Shown one piece after another: positions 24,547 through 34,582 of a stretch of DNA of 40,018 nucleotides. Position 1 is the first letter of the stretch. Each line of letters starts with the position of its first letter. Origin of the DNA: a virus; IMG/VR virus record IMGVR_UViG_3300020175_000016, positions 1 to 40,018 of that record, one strand, 5' to 3'. The notes under the pieces were generated by a model. That model did not search any database, was not told the DNA's origin, and was given only the letters and a program-made list of their open reading frames with translations. The position numbers and the translations under genes were made by a program.

Positions 24547-25632
24547 ATGGCAATAAAAGAAAAATTAATAGAAAACAAAAAGCTTAATGAGCAAATTAAA
24601 TTTGCCATATCAGAGCTTCAATCTAGACTTTCATACGAGCTTGGTTATAGCGATAGCAAAGTAAAACCTATTGATTATGCTGAATTATATGATCCATTTG
24701 TAAAACACTACGCAGATATACAACTTGCTTTAACACAAGGTACAAGTGAAAACCCTGTAGAAGATAGAAAATATATTGATATAATAAGTGGTAGTGTACA
24801 GGTTATTAAAACGGGTTTAGAAAATATCATGAGTAATACAGAAGTTTGGCCTGAAATGGTACAAAAAGCTGGTGTTATGGGTGGTTTAGACATGATGGGA
24901 ACACCTGTAAGCAGGTTTCTTTGTTTAAGCATACTAAACGGTGATTTAGAAGGAGAAGTGCAGATTAAAGCTATTGATAATAACTTAAATAAATTAGCTT
25001 GGGAAATATATGAAAAAGACGGAAGATTTGTAGAGAGAATTTATTTAAACAAATTAAATGAGTTATCTGAGAAACAGGACATGTTTGTAAGTATACCTAG
25101 TACATTAGAAGCAAATGAAAACTTTAAACTATCTAATCCTGATATATTTGAACAAGAGCAGGTTGGTAGCGATGAAAGCAACATATCATTAACAGGTGGT
25201 GTTACAGAAGTTTACAGAAAAAAGAAAGCTGATGGATCTCTAGATATTAAAACAAAAGATCTTGATGCTAACATGGTACAAGAATTTTATATCATAGATA
25301 AAGATTTAATAGGTGAAAGCTTACAGTTTAATCTTCAGATGGATAAAATTACAGCTGGTTTACTTGAAGAGTTTCAAAGCTTTGACCAAGTAATAGCATT
25401 TAACAACAATATTATAGCTGAAGTAACAGATCATTATTTACCAACAGCTAAAGCGCTTAGAGACAATCAACAAAAAAGATTTCAAGAAGATTATAAAAAA
25501 TGGTTTTTAGAAACTCAAATAGGTGAAGAGTATCCTATGGGACCACCTAAATCTAAACAACAAGAAGAACAGCCTATGCAACAACCTCAAGTTGCGCAAG
25601 AAGAAATAGTTGAAGAGCAAGTAGTATCCTAA
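24547..25632 (+). CDS. Putative internal virion protein, unknown role
   Basis: This 361-residue protein is mainly helical and acidic. Segments are FAISELQSRLSYELGY, a helix SVQVIKTGLENIMSN, the hydrophobic PVSRFLCLSILNG, a mixed region to about 260, then helices and a Gln/Glu/Pro-rich tail (KQQEEQPMQQPQV). I recognise no family. There is no membrane or signal segment. Its place between the ejection-type protein and the giant internal protein, and the lack of other features, suggest another virion component or an assembly partner. It starts 6 bases after the previous gene. Confidence 0.55.
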   Translation: MAIKEKLIENKKLNEQIKFAISELQSRLSYELGYSDSKVKPIDYAELYDPFVKHYADIQLALTQGTSENPVEDRKYIDIISGSVQVIKTGLENIMSNTEVWPEMVQKAGVMGGLDMMGTPVSRFLCLSILNGDLEGEVQIKAIDNNLNKLAWEIYEKDGRFVERIYLNKLNELSEKQDMFVSIPSTLEANENFKLSNPDIFEQEQVGSDESNISLTGGVTEVYRKKKADGSLDIKTKDLDANMVQEFYIIDKDLIGESLQFNLQMDKITAGLLEEFQSFDQVIAFNNNIIAEVTDHYLPTAKALRDNQQKRFQEDYKKWFLETQIGEEYPMGPPKSKQQEEQPMQQPQVAQEEIVEEQVVS

Positions 25633-25641
25633 ATTTAATCA

Positions 25642-28600
25642 ATGGCAAACTGTAAAGAGTTACACGTAATAGGATCCCAAGCATACAAAGATTGTTTGGA
25701 GAAAAACAAAGAAAAAGACGAAGAAGTTGTAGAAGTTGTTGAAGATGAAGTTATTGAGGATACTGATCCTAATATTGAAAGAATAGCTTTAAATGAGCAG
25801 GTAATTTTATCTAATGAATCTAATGCTAAAGTTTTTGGAGAAGATGTTTTTACTCATGATTTAAGTTTAATTGATACTAAAAAGCTTTTTGATAAAATTG
25901 ATACGCAAGAGTTTAAACCTGAAATAAATTTATTTGGATTTTTTAACAAACCATTTGACGAAACTGTAGGTTATAATTCATTAGAGAAAATGGATGAAAA
26001 TGACATGAATTTACCTACATTTCCTCTTTCTTTAGATATGACGCCAAGGCAACAGGCTTTTGTAGATCGTGTCGCTTCACAAGATGTTAGAGATATTGTG
26101 TTAAGTAACATGGCCAATGATAAAATATCCAAATCTTTACTTGATTGTAGAGATGGTATTCAAAGATGTTTTGATAAAATATATGATAATATAGATAATC
26201 AAGGTTTAAGATATTTAAAAGGAGATCAAAAAAGAATAGCAGAATTAAATTTAGAATTACAAAAAGCAGTTAAAAGTGGAGATCAAGATCTTGTTAGAGA
26301 AGTAAAAAAAGATTTAATTAAAGTTAGAGGTAAGCAAAATAATAATAAATCTCAAATATTTGACCCTGAAGAAGGTGGAAAATTTAAATCTGTAAAGTAT
26401 GTTGATGGTGAATTAGATCCAGGTGATCTTTCTGATACAGCTATAGAAATAGAAGAAAACGCACTTACTTTAATTCAAAAAAATCGTGTTGAAAACAATG
26501 GAGATGTAGGTGTTTTACAGACTCAACAAACTAAACTTTATTATGAGTTAATATCGTTGAGTGATATTATTGTAAAAAACTACGATAAAGTTTCTAAAGG
26601 AAAAGATAAAGGAGTTACTCAAGAAGCGGTAGAAAAATGGTCTAATTTTTTTAATGGTAAAAATAGTTTAGAAGCTATAAAAAAAATGTCTGAAACTGGT
26701 ATATTACCAAAAGATTTAAGATTAGATTATTTTTCTGAAGGTAATGGAACTATACTAGGTGACGCTTTTAATGAAAAAATAAAAGAATTTTTAGTATCAT
26801 CAAGAGCTTTACTATTAAATGAAAATCCTATAGATGAAGAAGAAAATGTTGTATTAGAAGGTTTTAATAGAAAATTTAAAGATTTTACTGGTTATAATAT
26901 ACTTAATCAAAACGATGATAAGGTTGTTTTTCAAACTTATAACAAGCTTTTAGGTGATGTTGGTGTGGGTTTTGTAGATCAAATAAAGCAAGATCAAAGA
27001 TTATACACTAGTATTGCTGAATTAAGTTATAATACTACTTTAGATTTAGTTCCATTGATAACAGCAATGTATGGTCAAAATAAAATTAAAGGTTTTAAAA
27101 ATATAGTTAATTCAGTTGGAAAAGTAGGTAATTATATAAATAAATCTTTTAATCCAAATAATTCTAAAACAATATCTACAGTAATAAACACCGTATTTGG
27201 TCTTGATGGAAAAGGTTCTTCAGGTATTAAAGAGATGATAAAATTAGGATCTGCTGATACTATATTAGAAACTCTTGTTGGTCAAGAGCCTATGCCTGCC
27301 GAATTTGGTTTTATATTAGGTTCTACTAACTCCTTAATGGAACAAAAAATGGTGCAAGGTAGTTTGCTTAGATTAGCAAATAAAATACCTGCTGTAAAAT
27401 ATATATATGGAAGTCAAAGTGGAAGAAAATTAGTAAATACACTAATTGGAGCAGGAGGTGGTACTGGTGCTATGACTTTTACTGAAGCTGCACAATATGC
27501 TTTAAAAGAAGGTATTTGGGGAGAAAGCGAATATAACTCATTTGCAGAGGTTTTTATGTCACCTAACGCAATGGGTGAAAATCCTACAGAACCTAAGCTA
27601 GGTAAATTACTTTCTTTATATGTTTCTTTTGCTGCTATTGGTTTAGGTCAATCTTCTACAGCTAAAGCTATATATGCTGATTTAAAAAAGATAGATCGTA
27701 ATAGTGGTAATAAACAAAGAATAAAAACTATAAATGATTTATCTAAAGGTTCGGTTATTGAAGTAGATGGTAAAAAAGCTTTTAGTGACATACAGATAAA
27801 AGATTTAAATTCAGAAAAAAATATACAAAGTGCTACAGAAAAAGCTATAGGAAATATTAAAAAAGATAAAAATCTTACTGACGTAGAAAAAATTAAAAAA
27901 ATACAAGAAATAACTGAAGCATCGGAATATTTAATGGTGTCTAGAGAATATGGTCTTGTTATGGATAGTTTTGCAAAAAGTGAAACATATAGTAGAACTA
28001 TAGAAAAAGAAAGTGGAAAAGTAATACAGAAATTAACACAAGGGGGTAATGGTTTGTTTTCTTTAGAAGCAAAAGATATTGATTTTATTTCAGGTACGGA
28101 TCCAATAATGCTTGCTAAAAGCTTAATGAAACAAAATCCAAATCTTTCACCTAGAAAAGCAAAGTATACTGCAATAGACATGCAACAAAAAGCATTGTTT
28201 ATTTCTAATACTGCAACTAATTTTGTAGGTAATCAAAGAACTGGTGAAGGTGGAAAATTAAGAAATGAAATTATTAACGTTTTAAAAGAATCTCAAAAAA
28301 TTGGAGAAGAAATAATAACTTTATCTAAACCTGAGAATAGAAAGAAAAATGGTATAGCAGGAGATCTTAAGATTGAAAAAGCTAAAGCCAAGCTTGAAGA
28401 GTTAAAAATAAAACTTCAAGAGCAAGAAAATAACGCTTCTGATTTAGCTGAAGCAAGAGCAATAGAAAAAGCTGCTTTTTTTGGAGATGCTAATGTTAAA
28501 GTAAATATACTTACTGGGAAAGATTATAAAGATAAAGGCTACGAACCTAGTGAAGGTGTTTTTATACAAAAAAGTGGAGAAATAGATATAAATATCAACA

Positions 28601-31600
28601 AAATAAGAGAAACTAAATCTCAAAATATTGTAGTGCATGAGGTTGGTCATAAAATAGTTTTAAATCAATTAAAAGATTTAAATGGAAATTTAACATCTTC
28701 TGGTGAAAGAATTCTTACACAATTTAAAGAACTAATACCACAACAGCAAAGAAAAATAGTTGAAAGCGCTTTGAAGAGAAATTATAAAAATGATTCTAAA
28801 AGTAAACAATTAGAAGAATTTTTTACAATATTTAGTGAAAAATTTGCTGATGGTGAAATTATTTTACCAGGTGAAACGAGAAAAATAGAAGGAATAAATA
28901 ATGCTTCAGATTTACTTAATCTTGTTAGAAGAGTACAAGGTGAACTTGGTCTTATATATGATGGTAAAACAGATAAGTTTAGTGCTAACTTACTTGAAGC
29001 AATAGAACTTGGTGCTAAAAATGCTAAAGTAGAAGGAGCTCAGTATAAAAAAATAGAATTTGATCCTAAAACAAAATTATCTTTACAGATAAACCCATTG
29101 GTTACAACAGAAACGGTAGTTGATTTTCAAAAAAGAGATTATTTTAATATATCAGAAAATATTAGAAATGGATCATTTGATCTTTTAATGCCAGAAGGTT
29201 TAAATTCAAAACAAAGAGAAATAATAAGAGAAAGACTTAGTGAAAGATTAATTAATTACGATCCATCTAAATCTGCTTTAAACACTTGGCTTATAAACAA
29301 TATTGAATTCTCTAGAAAAGATGCAAATAAAAGATTGTATGAAGAAAGTAAAGGGCCTGATTATTTAGAAGAAAACTATAAAGAAGCCGCTTCTGTTTTA
29401 GATGGTCAAAACACTTTTGAAATATCAGGTGAAGCTCCAGCTTTACAAAGATCTACAATTAAAAAAATATTAAATTTACAACCTACTGAAATAGACAATG
29501 TAAAACGTAGTATAGCTAAAATTGTATTTGGTAAAGAATCAGTTCAAGGTTTAGAAAATTTAACTAGAAAAGATATACAATCTATAAGACAAGAGTTTTT
29601 AAAATCTGAAACAGGTGATGGAACTAAAATTAGAAAAATAGTTTTAAATAAAATAAATGAACTTGGTAAAAATGGTCTGTCAACAACTAGTGGTGTAGAA
29701 TTAGTTCATAGTGGTATTTCTTTATCAAGAATGTCAAACTCTTTAAAAGGTGGTGGTAAAGGTTATGATATATTTTTAGAGCCAGTGTTGAAAGAAAATG
29801 GAGAACAAGCTAGATATAGTGTAGAAGAAGCTAATAAATTAGGTATAGCACTAGATAAAAGTGGTTCAGGACCTTTGAAATATAAGAAAAGACCATTAAG
29901 TGATTTTATAAAAGATGGTGTGCCTACGCAAGAATACTTGAATTGGATACAAGGAAAAGATATAGCTTCAGGTGCAAGAGGTAGAAAAAATTCATTAGTA
30001 AATGAAATAACAGGTGAACTTGGTATGGAAGCAATGCTTTCAACAATGGTAGATCAAAAAATTGTTATACCACCTGTATTAGATGTTAATGGTAAAGTTA
30101 TAGAACCTGCAAGAACAGAAGATTTATTTCCAAACGCTACACCTGAACAAAAAATAAAAATGGCAACAGATGCTATTGTAAATTTTGTAGGTGATAAGGT
30201 TTCTAGAGTTTATAAAAATACTCAAAACTTGTTATATTCTAAAAAAGATTTTACTAAGTTTAATGCAGATATACAAGGTATAACCGGTAAAGATGGTCTT
30301 ATAGACATGACCAAGTTTGCTGAAATATTTAATAAACAAGGTAAAGATTTTCAAAAACTATTTAATGAATCACTACCTGGTAATGATTTTGTAGCTTATA
30401 TAAATAGTTTAAATGTTAAAAAAATAGAGGAAATGTTGCCTCTGTTAGAAACAGAACTAAAAAAAGGTAGTCCAGAGTATTATGCTGAAGTTGCTAACGT
30501 TTTAAAAGAACAAACAAACTTTAAAAGATATTTAAACAAAATAGGTGTAGAATATACTCCAGAAAAAGATTTAGTTAAGCCTGAGTTTAATGCTGATGGA
30601 ACAAAAAATTCTCAAAATATAGTTAGAACCAAAGGTTGGATGAAAAGCTTTATAAAACAATTTGGACCTTGGGGTGAATTAACAAAAACACAGCAAAACT
30701 ATATACTTGGAACTGTTGGGTTTGGAAAAAACTTAAGAAAAGAATTAGGTTTAGTTAAAGGTGATAGAACTAGAGAGCAAATGTTAATTGACGCTTTTGG
30801 AAAAGACGTATTAACAGGTGAAAGAACAGTTGAACTACCTGATGTGTATCAGGTTGCTTATAATCAAACTACTAAAACTAAATTTGAAGAACTAATAAAG
30901 GATAAAGACAAGTATACGCCTAAAGAGTTAAGAGATAAAATGGTAAAGCTTTTAATACCTAAAGGAAAAGGTGTTGAGTATTTTGAAACAATGGTTGCTA
31001 ACAATACTAAAGCTGTTAATTCAACTTTAGAAGGTTTTTTAAATATGTATGAAAAAAGCTCTAATAAAACTAGAACTTTTGAAGATATTACCAACATGTT
31101 AAAATTACAGACAAATCACAATTCTGGTATAAAAGGTTTGTTTCCTATAACTTCTATTCTTTTAGAAGCAAAAGGATCTGTTAATAAAAAAGGTGAAATA
31201 ACTAATAAAAAATTACACTTTGAACATAATAAAGAATTATTTAATTTTAGTAAATCTTTTCTTGAAATACTAAAAAGCGATAGAACTTTAGAAGCTAAAA
31301 AAGAATTAATAGAAAAATTATCTAAAGATGCTACTCAATCTATAATAAGTGAGCAAATGAGGTTTGAAAAAGATGCTGATGGAAGAACTGTGTCTGGTTC
31401 TTTAGATGCAGATATGGCAACTTATGGATATAGAGAAGGTGCAGCTGGAAACGCAATAGATCTTTTAAATCCTTATGGTGGAACTGTAGCTCAAAAAATA
31501 CAAAATAAATTAAAAACAAAAATTGTAAATAATTTAATAAAATTAGATACTAAAGGTAATAAAAATATAATTATGCCAAAACCTGAAAATGGTTTGATTT

Positions 31601-33972
31601 TTGAAAGAAATTCAAAAGGTGAAATTATAGGTTCTTATTCTAAAAAACAACATAACTTAAAACTAAGTAAGGGTTTAAATGATATATTGTTTAGAACAAA
31701 AGGTATAGATGCTAATTTAAAAGTAAGTAGAGTACAAGGTAAAAAAGAAGGTGCAAGTAAAGGACGCTTTATGAATATGTTTTACGGAGCTGAAGATTTT
31801 GGTGGTTTGACATATTCTATATTAGCTGGTAAAGGTAAAAGTGGTGAAGCAGATCAAGCGTTTTTTAAAGACAATTTAGTAACACCTTACAATAGAGGTG
31901 TTGCAAAAACAGAACAATATAAGATAACTTTAAAAAGAGACTATGCTAATACTTTAAAGCAATCTAAAATAAACGACATCGTTGGTAAATTACCTGGCAA
32001 AGGAGATGGTTTAACTAAAAAAATAGAAAACTCTAGTTTTACATATGATCAAGCTGTAAGATCTTATCTTTGGAATAAAAGTGGTTATGAAATACCCGGT
32101 ATAAGTAAAGAGCAAAAAACACAACTAATTGAAACTATAACTAATAATCCAGAGTTACAAGCTTTTGCTGATTCGTTATTAAAAATTACTAAAAACAACA
32201 AATGGACAGAGCCTGGAGCACACTGGGACGTTAGAAATTTAAGTTATGATGTTTTAGTAAATCAGGTTGATAGAGCTCGTAAAGGTTATATAGGTGAGTT
32301 TACAAATAATGTTGATGCTATATTTTCTGAAGCTAATTTAAACAAACTAGAAGCAGCTTACGGGCCAGCATATAGATCTTCTTTAGAAAGTTCTATAAGA
32401 AGAATGAAAAGTGGAAGCAATAGACCTGGTGGAGGTACAGCTACTGAAAATGCTTTCATGAACTGGACAAATAATTCAATTGGTGCTATTATGTTTTTTA
32501 ACAGAAGATCAGCAGTTTTACAAACATTATCGTCAGTTAACTTTATAAACTGGGGTGATAATAACCCTTTAAAAGCTGCTCAAGCGTTTGGTAACATAAA
32601 ACAATGGACTACAGATTTTACTACAATATGGAATTCTGATAAGCTTAAAGCTAGAAGAGCTGGTTTAGGTAGTGATTTAAATTCAGCTGAAATAGCTAAA
32701 GCTATAAAAGGTAGTACAAATAAACCTGCTGCTGCTTTATCTTATTTATTAAAACTTGGTTTTACACCAACACAACTTGCTGATAGTTTTGCTATTGCAT
32801 CAGGTGGCGCTTCTATGTATAGAAATAGAACAAACACTTATTTAAAAGAAGGATTTGAACTAAAAGAAGCTGAGAAAAAAGCTTGGGAAGATTTTTCAAG
32901 AATATCTGAAGAGACGCAACAGTCAGCAGATGCTTCTCTTATTTCACAACAACAATCAAGTACATTAGGTAGATTAGTTTTAGCATTTCAAAATACACCA
33001 ATGCAGTATACTCGTATGATAAGTAAGTCTGCTAGAGATTTAGCTAACAACAGAGGTGATTTTAAAACTAACGTAAGTAAAATAGCTTACTATGGTGTTG
33101 TACAGAATATGGCATTTGCTTCATTACAAAACGCTTTGTTTTCAGAAATAAATGGATTTGACGGTGATGATTCTGATCAACCGTTAACAGAAGAACAACA
33201 AGCTAAAAGAAATAAAAAAATTACTAGAATAGTAAACAATATGTTTGACTCTGTAGCTAGAGGTTATGGTATATATGGCGCGATTGGCTCTAATGCTAAG
33301 AATACTGTAATGAAATACATGGAAGAAGAAGGTAAAGATGCTTTTCAAAAGGATCACGCAAAAACTTTACTTGAAATTATAAATTTATCTCCTCCTATAG
33401 GATCTAAATTAAGAAAAATATATAACTCTATACAAACTAAAGAATTTAATAAAGATATTATAGCTGAAAGAGGTTTTGATGTAACTTATGATGGTAAAGT
33501 AAACCTAAGCCCTGCTTATAGTGTAACTGGATCTTTAGTTGAAGGTGTAACTAACGTTCCACTTGAAAGAACTATAACAGAAATAAATAGTTTAGTTGAA
33601 GCGCTTGATGAGAAAAATTCTGCATTTCAAAGATTAGCTTTACTTATGGGTTGGAGAACTTGGGATGTAGGAGCTTCAAATGAAGAGATGGATGAATTAA
33701 GAGTTGATATTAAAGATAGAAAAAAAGAAGAAAAAAAGAAAGCTAAAGAAGAGGAAAAAGAAAAACTTAGAAAACAAGAAGAAGAAAGAAAATACTTAGG
33801 TAAAACAGAAGAGCAAATAAAAACTATAAAACAAAGAGACTCTTTAGTTGGAACTAATAAAAACTCTCAAATTGAATCTTTGTTAAAATTAGGTTTAACT
33901 AAAAAACAAATTAGAGAGTTAAAACTTGAAAAAGAAAGAGTTGATAAAATAATTGAATTAACAAACAAATAA
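25642..33972 (+). CDS. Giant internal virion protein (large polyvalent protein) with HEVGH zincin motif
   Basis: At 2776 residues this is the largest gene and makes up a fifth of the window. It is almost entirely soluble and helical, rich in Lys, Glu and Asn, as in ejected giant proteins of short-tailed phages. A gluzincin motif, VVHEVGHKIV, lies at His999-Glu1000-His1003, followed by LEEFFTIFSEKFADG (about 1054-1068), which may bring the third Glu ligand. A conserved C-terminal region spans about 2280-2500 (IMFFNRRSAVLQTLSS, LVLAFQNTPMQYTRMI). The N-terminus has an acidic run, and the last 130 residues are charged coiled coil. It is probably packaged in the capsid and injected with DNA. It may degrade peptidoglycan-linked or host proteins on entry, but that is inference. 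Confidence 0.75.
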   Translation: MANCKELHVIGSQAYKDCLEKNKEKDEEVVEVVEDEVIEDTDPNIERIALNEQVILSNESNAKVFGEDVFTHDLSLIDTKKLFDKIDTQEFKPEINLFGFFNKPFDETVGYNSLEKMDENDMNLPTFPLSLDMTPRQQAFVDRVASQDVRDIVLSNMANDKISKSLLDCRDGIQRCFDKIYDNIDNQGLRYLKGDQKRIAELNLELQKAVKSGDQDLVREVKKDLIKVRGKQNNNKSQIFDPEEGGKFKSVKYVDGELDPGDLSDTAIEIEENALTLIQKNRVENNGDVGVLQTQQTKLYYELISLSDIIVKNYDKVSKGKDKGVTQEAVEKWSNFFNGKNSLEAIKKMSETGILPKDLRLDYFSEGNGTILGDAFNEKIKEFLVSSRALLLNENPIDEEENVVLEGFNRKFKDFTGYNILNQNDDKVVFQTYNKLLGDVGVGFVDQIKQDQRLYTSIAELSYNTTLDLVPLITAMYGQNKIKGFKNIVNSVGKVGNYINKSFNPNNSKTISTVINTVFGLDGKGSSGIKEMIKLGSADTILETLVGQEPMPAEFGFILGSTNSLMEQKMVQGSLLRLANKIPAVKYIYGSQSGRKLVNTLIGAGGGTGAMTFTEAAQYALKEGIWGESEYNSFAEVFMSPNAMGENPTEPKLGKLLSLYVSFAAIGLGQSSTAKAIYADLKKIDRNSGNKQRIKTINDLSKGSVIEVDGKKAFSDIQIKDLNSEKNIQSATEKAIGNIKKDKNLTDVEKIKKIQEITEASEYLMVSREYGLVMDSFAKSETYSRTIEKESGKVIQKLTQGGNGLFSLEAKDIDFISGTDPIMLAKSLMKQNPNLSPRKAKYTAIDMQQKALFISNTATNFVGNQRTGEGGKLRNEIINVLKESQKIGEEIITLSKPENRKKNGIAGDLKIEKAKAKLEELKIKLQEQENNASDLAEARAIEKAAFFGDANVKVNILTGKDYKDKGYEPSEGVFIQKSGEIDININKIRETKSQNIVVHEVGHKIVLNQLKDLNGNLTSSGERILTQFKELIPQQQRKIVESALKRNYKNDSKSKQLEEFFTIFSEKFADGEIILPGETRKIEGINNASDLLNLVRRVQGELGLIYDGKTDKFSANLLEAIELGAKNAKVEGAQYKKIEFDPKTKLSLQINPLVTTETVVDFQKRDYFNISENIRNGSFDLLMPEGLNSKQREIIRERLSERLINYDPSKSALNTWLINNIEFSRKDANKRLYEESKGPDYLEENYKEAASVLDGQNTFEISGEAPALQRSTIKKILNLQPTEIDNVKRSIAKIVFGKESVQGLENLTRKDIQSIRQEFLKSETGDGTKIRKIVLNKINELGKNGLSTTSGVELVHSGISLSRMSNSLKGGGKGYDIFLEPVLKENGEQARYSVEEANKLGIALDKSGSGPLKYKKRPLSDFIKDGVPTQEYLNWIQGKDIASGARGRKNSLVNEITGELGMEAMLSTMVDQKIVIPPVLDVNGKVIEPARTEDLFPNATPEQKIKMATDAIVNFVGDKVSRVYKNTQNLLYSKKDFTKFNADIQGITGKDGLIDMTKFAEIFNKQGKDFQKLFNESLPGNDFVAYINSLNVKKIEEMLPLLETELKKGSPEYYAEVANVLKEQTNFKRYLNKIGVEYTPEKDLVKPEFNADGTKNSQNIVRTKGWMKSFIKQFGPWGELTKTQQNYILGTVGFGKNLRKELGLVKGDRTREQMLIDAFGKDVLTGERTVELPDVYQVAYNQTTKTKFEELIKDKDKYTPKELRDKMVKLLIPKGKGVEYFETMVANNTKAVNSTLEGFLNMYEKSSNKTRTFEDITNMLKLQTNHNSGIKGLFPITSILLEAKGSVNKKGEITNKKLHFEHNKELFNFSKSFLEILKSDRTLEAKKELIEKLSKDATQSIISEQMRFEKDADGRTVSGSLDADMATYGYREGAAGNAIDLLNPYGGTVAQKIQNKLKTKIVNNLIKLDTKGNKNIIMPKPENGLIFERNSKGEIIGSYSKKQHNLKLSKGLNDILFRTKGIDANLKVSRVQGKKEGASKGRFMNMFYGAEDFGGLTYSILAGKGKSGEADQAFFKDNLVTPYNRGVAKTEQYKITLKRDYANTLKQSKINDIVGKLPGKGDGLTKKIENSSFTYDQAVRSYLWNKSGYEIPGISKEQKTQLIETITNNPELQAFADSLLKITKNNKWTEPGAHWDVRNLSYDVLVNQVDRARKGYIGEFTNNVDAIFSEANLNKLEAAYGPAYRSSLESSIRRMKSGSNRPGGGTATENAFMNWTNNSIGAIMFFNRRSAVLQTLSSVNFINWGDNNPLKAAQAFGNIKQWTTDFTTIWNSDKLKARRAGLGSDLNSAEIAKAIKGSTNKPAAALSYLLKLGFTPTQLADSFAIASGGASMYRNRTNTYLKEGFELKEAEKKAWEDFSRISEETQQSADASLISQQQSSTLGRLVLAFQNTPMQYTRMISKSARDLANNRGDFKTNVSKIAYYGVVQNMAFASLQNALFSEINGFDGDDSDQPLTEEQQAKRNKKITRIVNNMFDSVARGYGIYGAIGSNAKNTVMKYMEEEGKDAFQKDHAKTLLEIINLSPPIGSKLRKIYNSIQTKEFNKDIIAERGFDVTYDGKVNLSPAYSVTGSLVEGVTNVPLERTITEINSLVEALDEKNSAFQRLALLMGWRTWDVGASNEEMDELRVDIKDRKKEEKKKAKEEEKEKLRKQEEERKYLGKTEEQIKTIKQRDSLVGTNKNSQIESLLKLGLTKKQIRELKLEKERVDKIIELTNK

Positions 33973-33974
33973 TT

Positions 33975-34196
33975 ATGGCATTTAAAATGAAAAGCTCACC
34001 TTTTAATCAAGGTAAAAAATCGAGATTTGGTGGAACACCTGATTCTACAGATGAGCAAAAAAGAAGAGAAGAAGCTACAGATCAGTTATTTAATGAAGGC
34101 AAAATTACAGAAACAAATAATAAAGCTTATAGAAAAATAAATAAAAGAGTTAGAAAAAACAAAAGAAAAGAAATTAGATCAATTAAAAAATCATGA
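33975..34196 (+). CDS. Small basic protein tagged MAFK...SPFNQG
   Basis: This 73-residue protein starts MAFKMKSSPFNQGKKSRFGG, an N-terminal version of the KSPLNQG motif seen in the proteins at 1372 and 3885. The rest is a hydrophilic helical segment with many Lys, Arg and Glu (EEATDQLFNEGKI, YRKINKRVRKNKRK). No other domain is visible. It follows the giant virion protein by 2 bases and overlaps the next lipoprotein gene as ATGA. A small capsid-internal or adaptor protein is a reasonable guess, untested. Confidence 0.65.
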   Translation: MAFKMKSSPFNQGKKSRFGGTPDSTDEQKRREEATDQLFNEGKITETNNKAYRKINKRVRKNKRKEIRSIKKS

Positions 34197-34582
34197 AATT
34201 ATGGAAAATTGTCCTTATTGCGGTAGTTGCTTCTGTCATTAGTTGCGGAACCTACAACACCAAACCTAAAATACAAATTACGCATGTTTTAGCAGTCACA
34301 GAACAAGGTGATACGTTAAGATTACCTATTAATATGATTAAACCAAACGTTTACTACAACGTTATATCATATCCTAATAGATATTATGGTGGTTGGTATA
34401 ATAATTATTATCGACCAAGCTACTATAACAATAGACCTATATATGCCCCTGGAAACGGATCAAGTAGATCATCAAATAATAATAATAATAACAATAATAA
34501 TAACAATAGTAAGGGTAAAGCTGAATCTAAAGATATATCAAGACTGGATGTCAACAACTCTAAACTGAAAATAAAAAATTAA
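34193..34582 (+). CDS. Lipoprotein with Tyr/Asn-rich tail
   Basis: This 129-residue protein has a clear lipoprotein signal: a Lys-flanked hydrophobic segment (LWKIVLIAVVAS) and lipobox VISC with Cys18. The mature chain is short, with QGDTLRLPINMI, a Tyr/Pro/Arg/Asn-rich stretch (SYPNRYYGGWYNNYY), a run of 11 Asn coded by a near-perfect AAT/AAC tract (34475-34507) and a polar end. No acidic surface-export signal follows the Cys, so periplasm-facing anchoring is likely. With the following one-TM coiled-coil gene it could be the outer-membrane half of a two-part spanin. A superinfection-exclusion lipoprotein is an equal alternative. Confidence 0.7.
   Translation: MKLWKIVLIAVVASVISCGTYNTKPKIQITHVLAVTEQGDTLRLPINMIKPNVYYNVISYPNRYYGGWYNNYYRPSYYNNRPIYAPGNGSSRSSNNNNNNNNNNNSKGKAESKDISRLDVNNSKLKIKN
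34475..34507 (+). repeat. AAT/AAC microsatellite coding poly-Asn
   Basis: Eleven codons AAT/AAC (nine AAT, two AAC) lie in frame in the lipoprotein gene. Length changes would alter the Asn run without shifting the frame. Confidence 0.9.

Noticed and set aside
27648-28181. Open frame of 177 codons on the minus strand within the giant virion gene
   Set aside because: It is antisense to a long intact gene and Ser/Phe/Ile-rich as expected from the complement of Lys/Glu/Asn codons; no motif.
34386-34568. 60-codon frame in the lipoprotein gene (Ile-rich)
   Set aside because: It is produced by the AAT repeat read out of frame (ATA/ATT codons).
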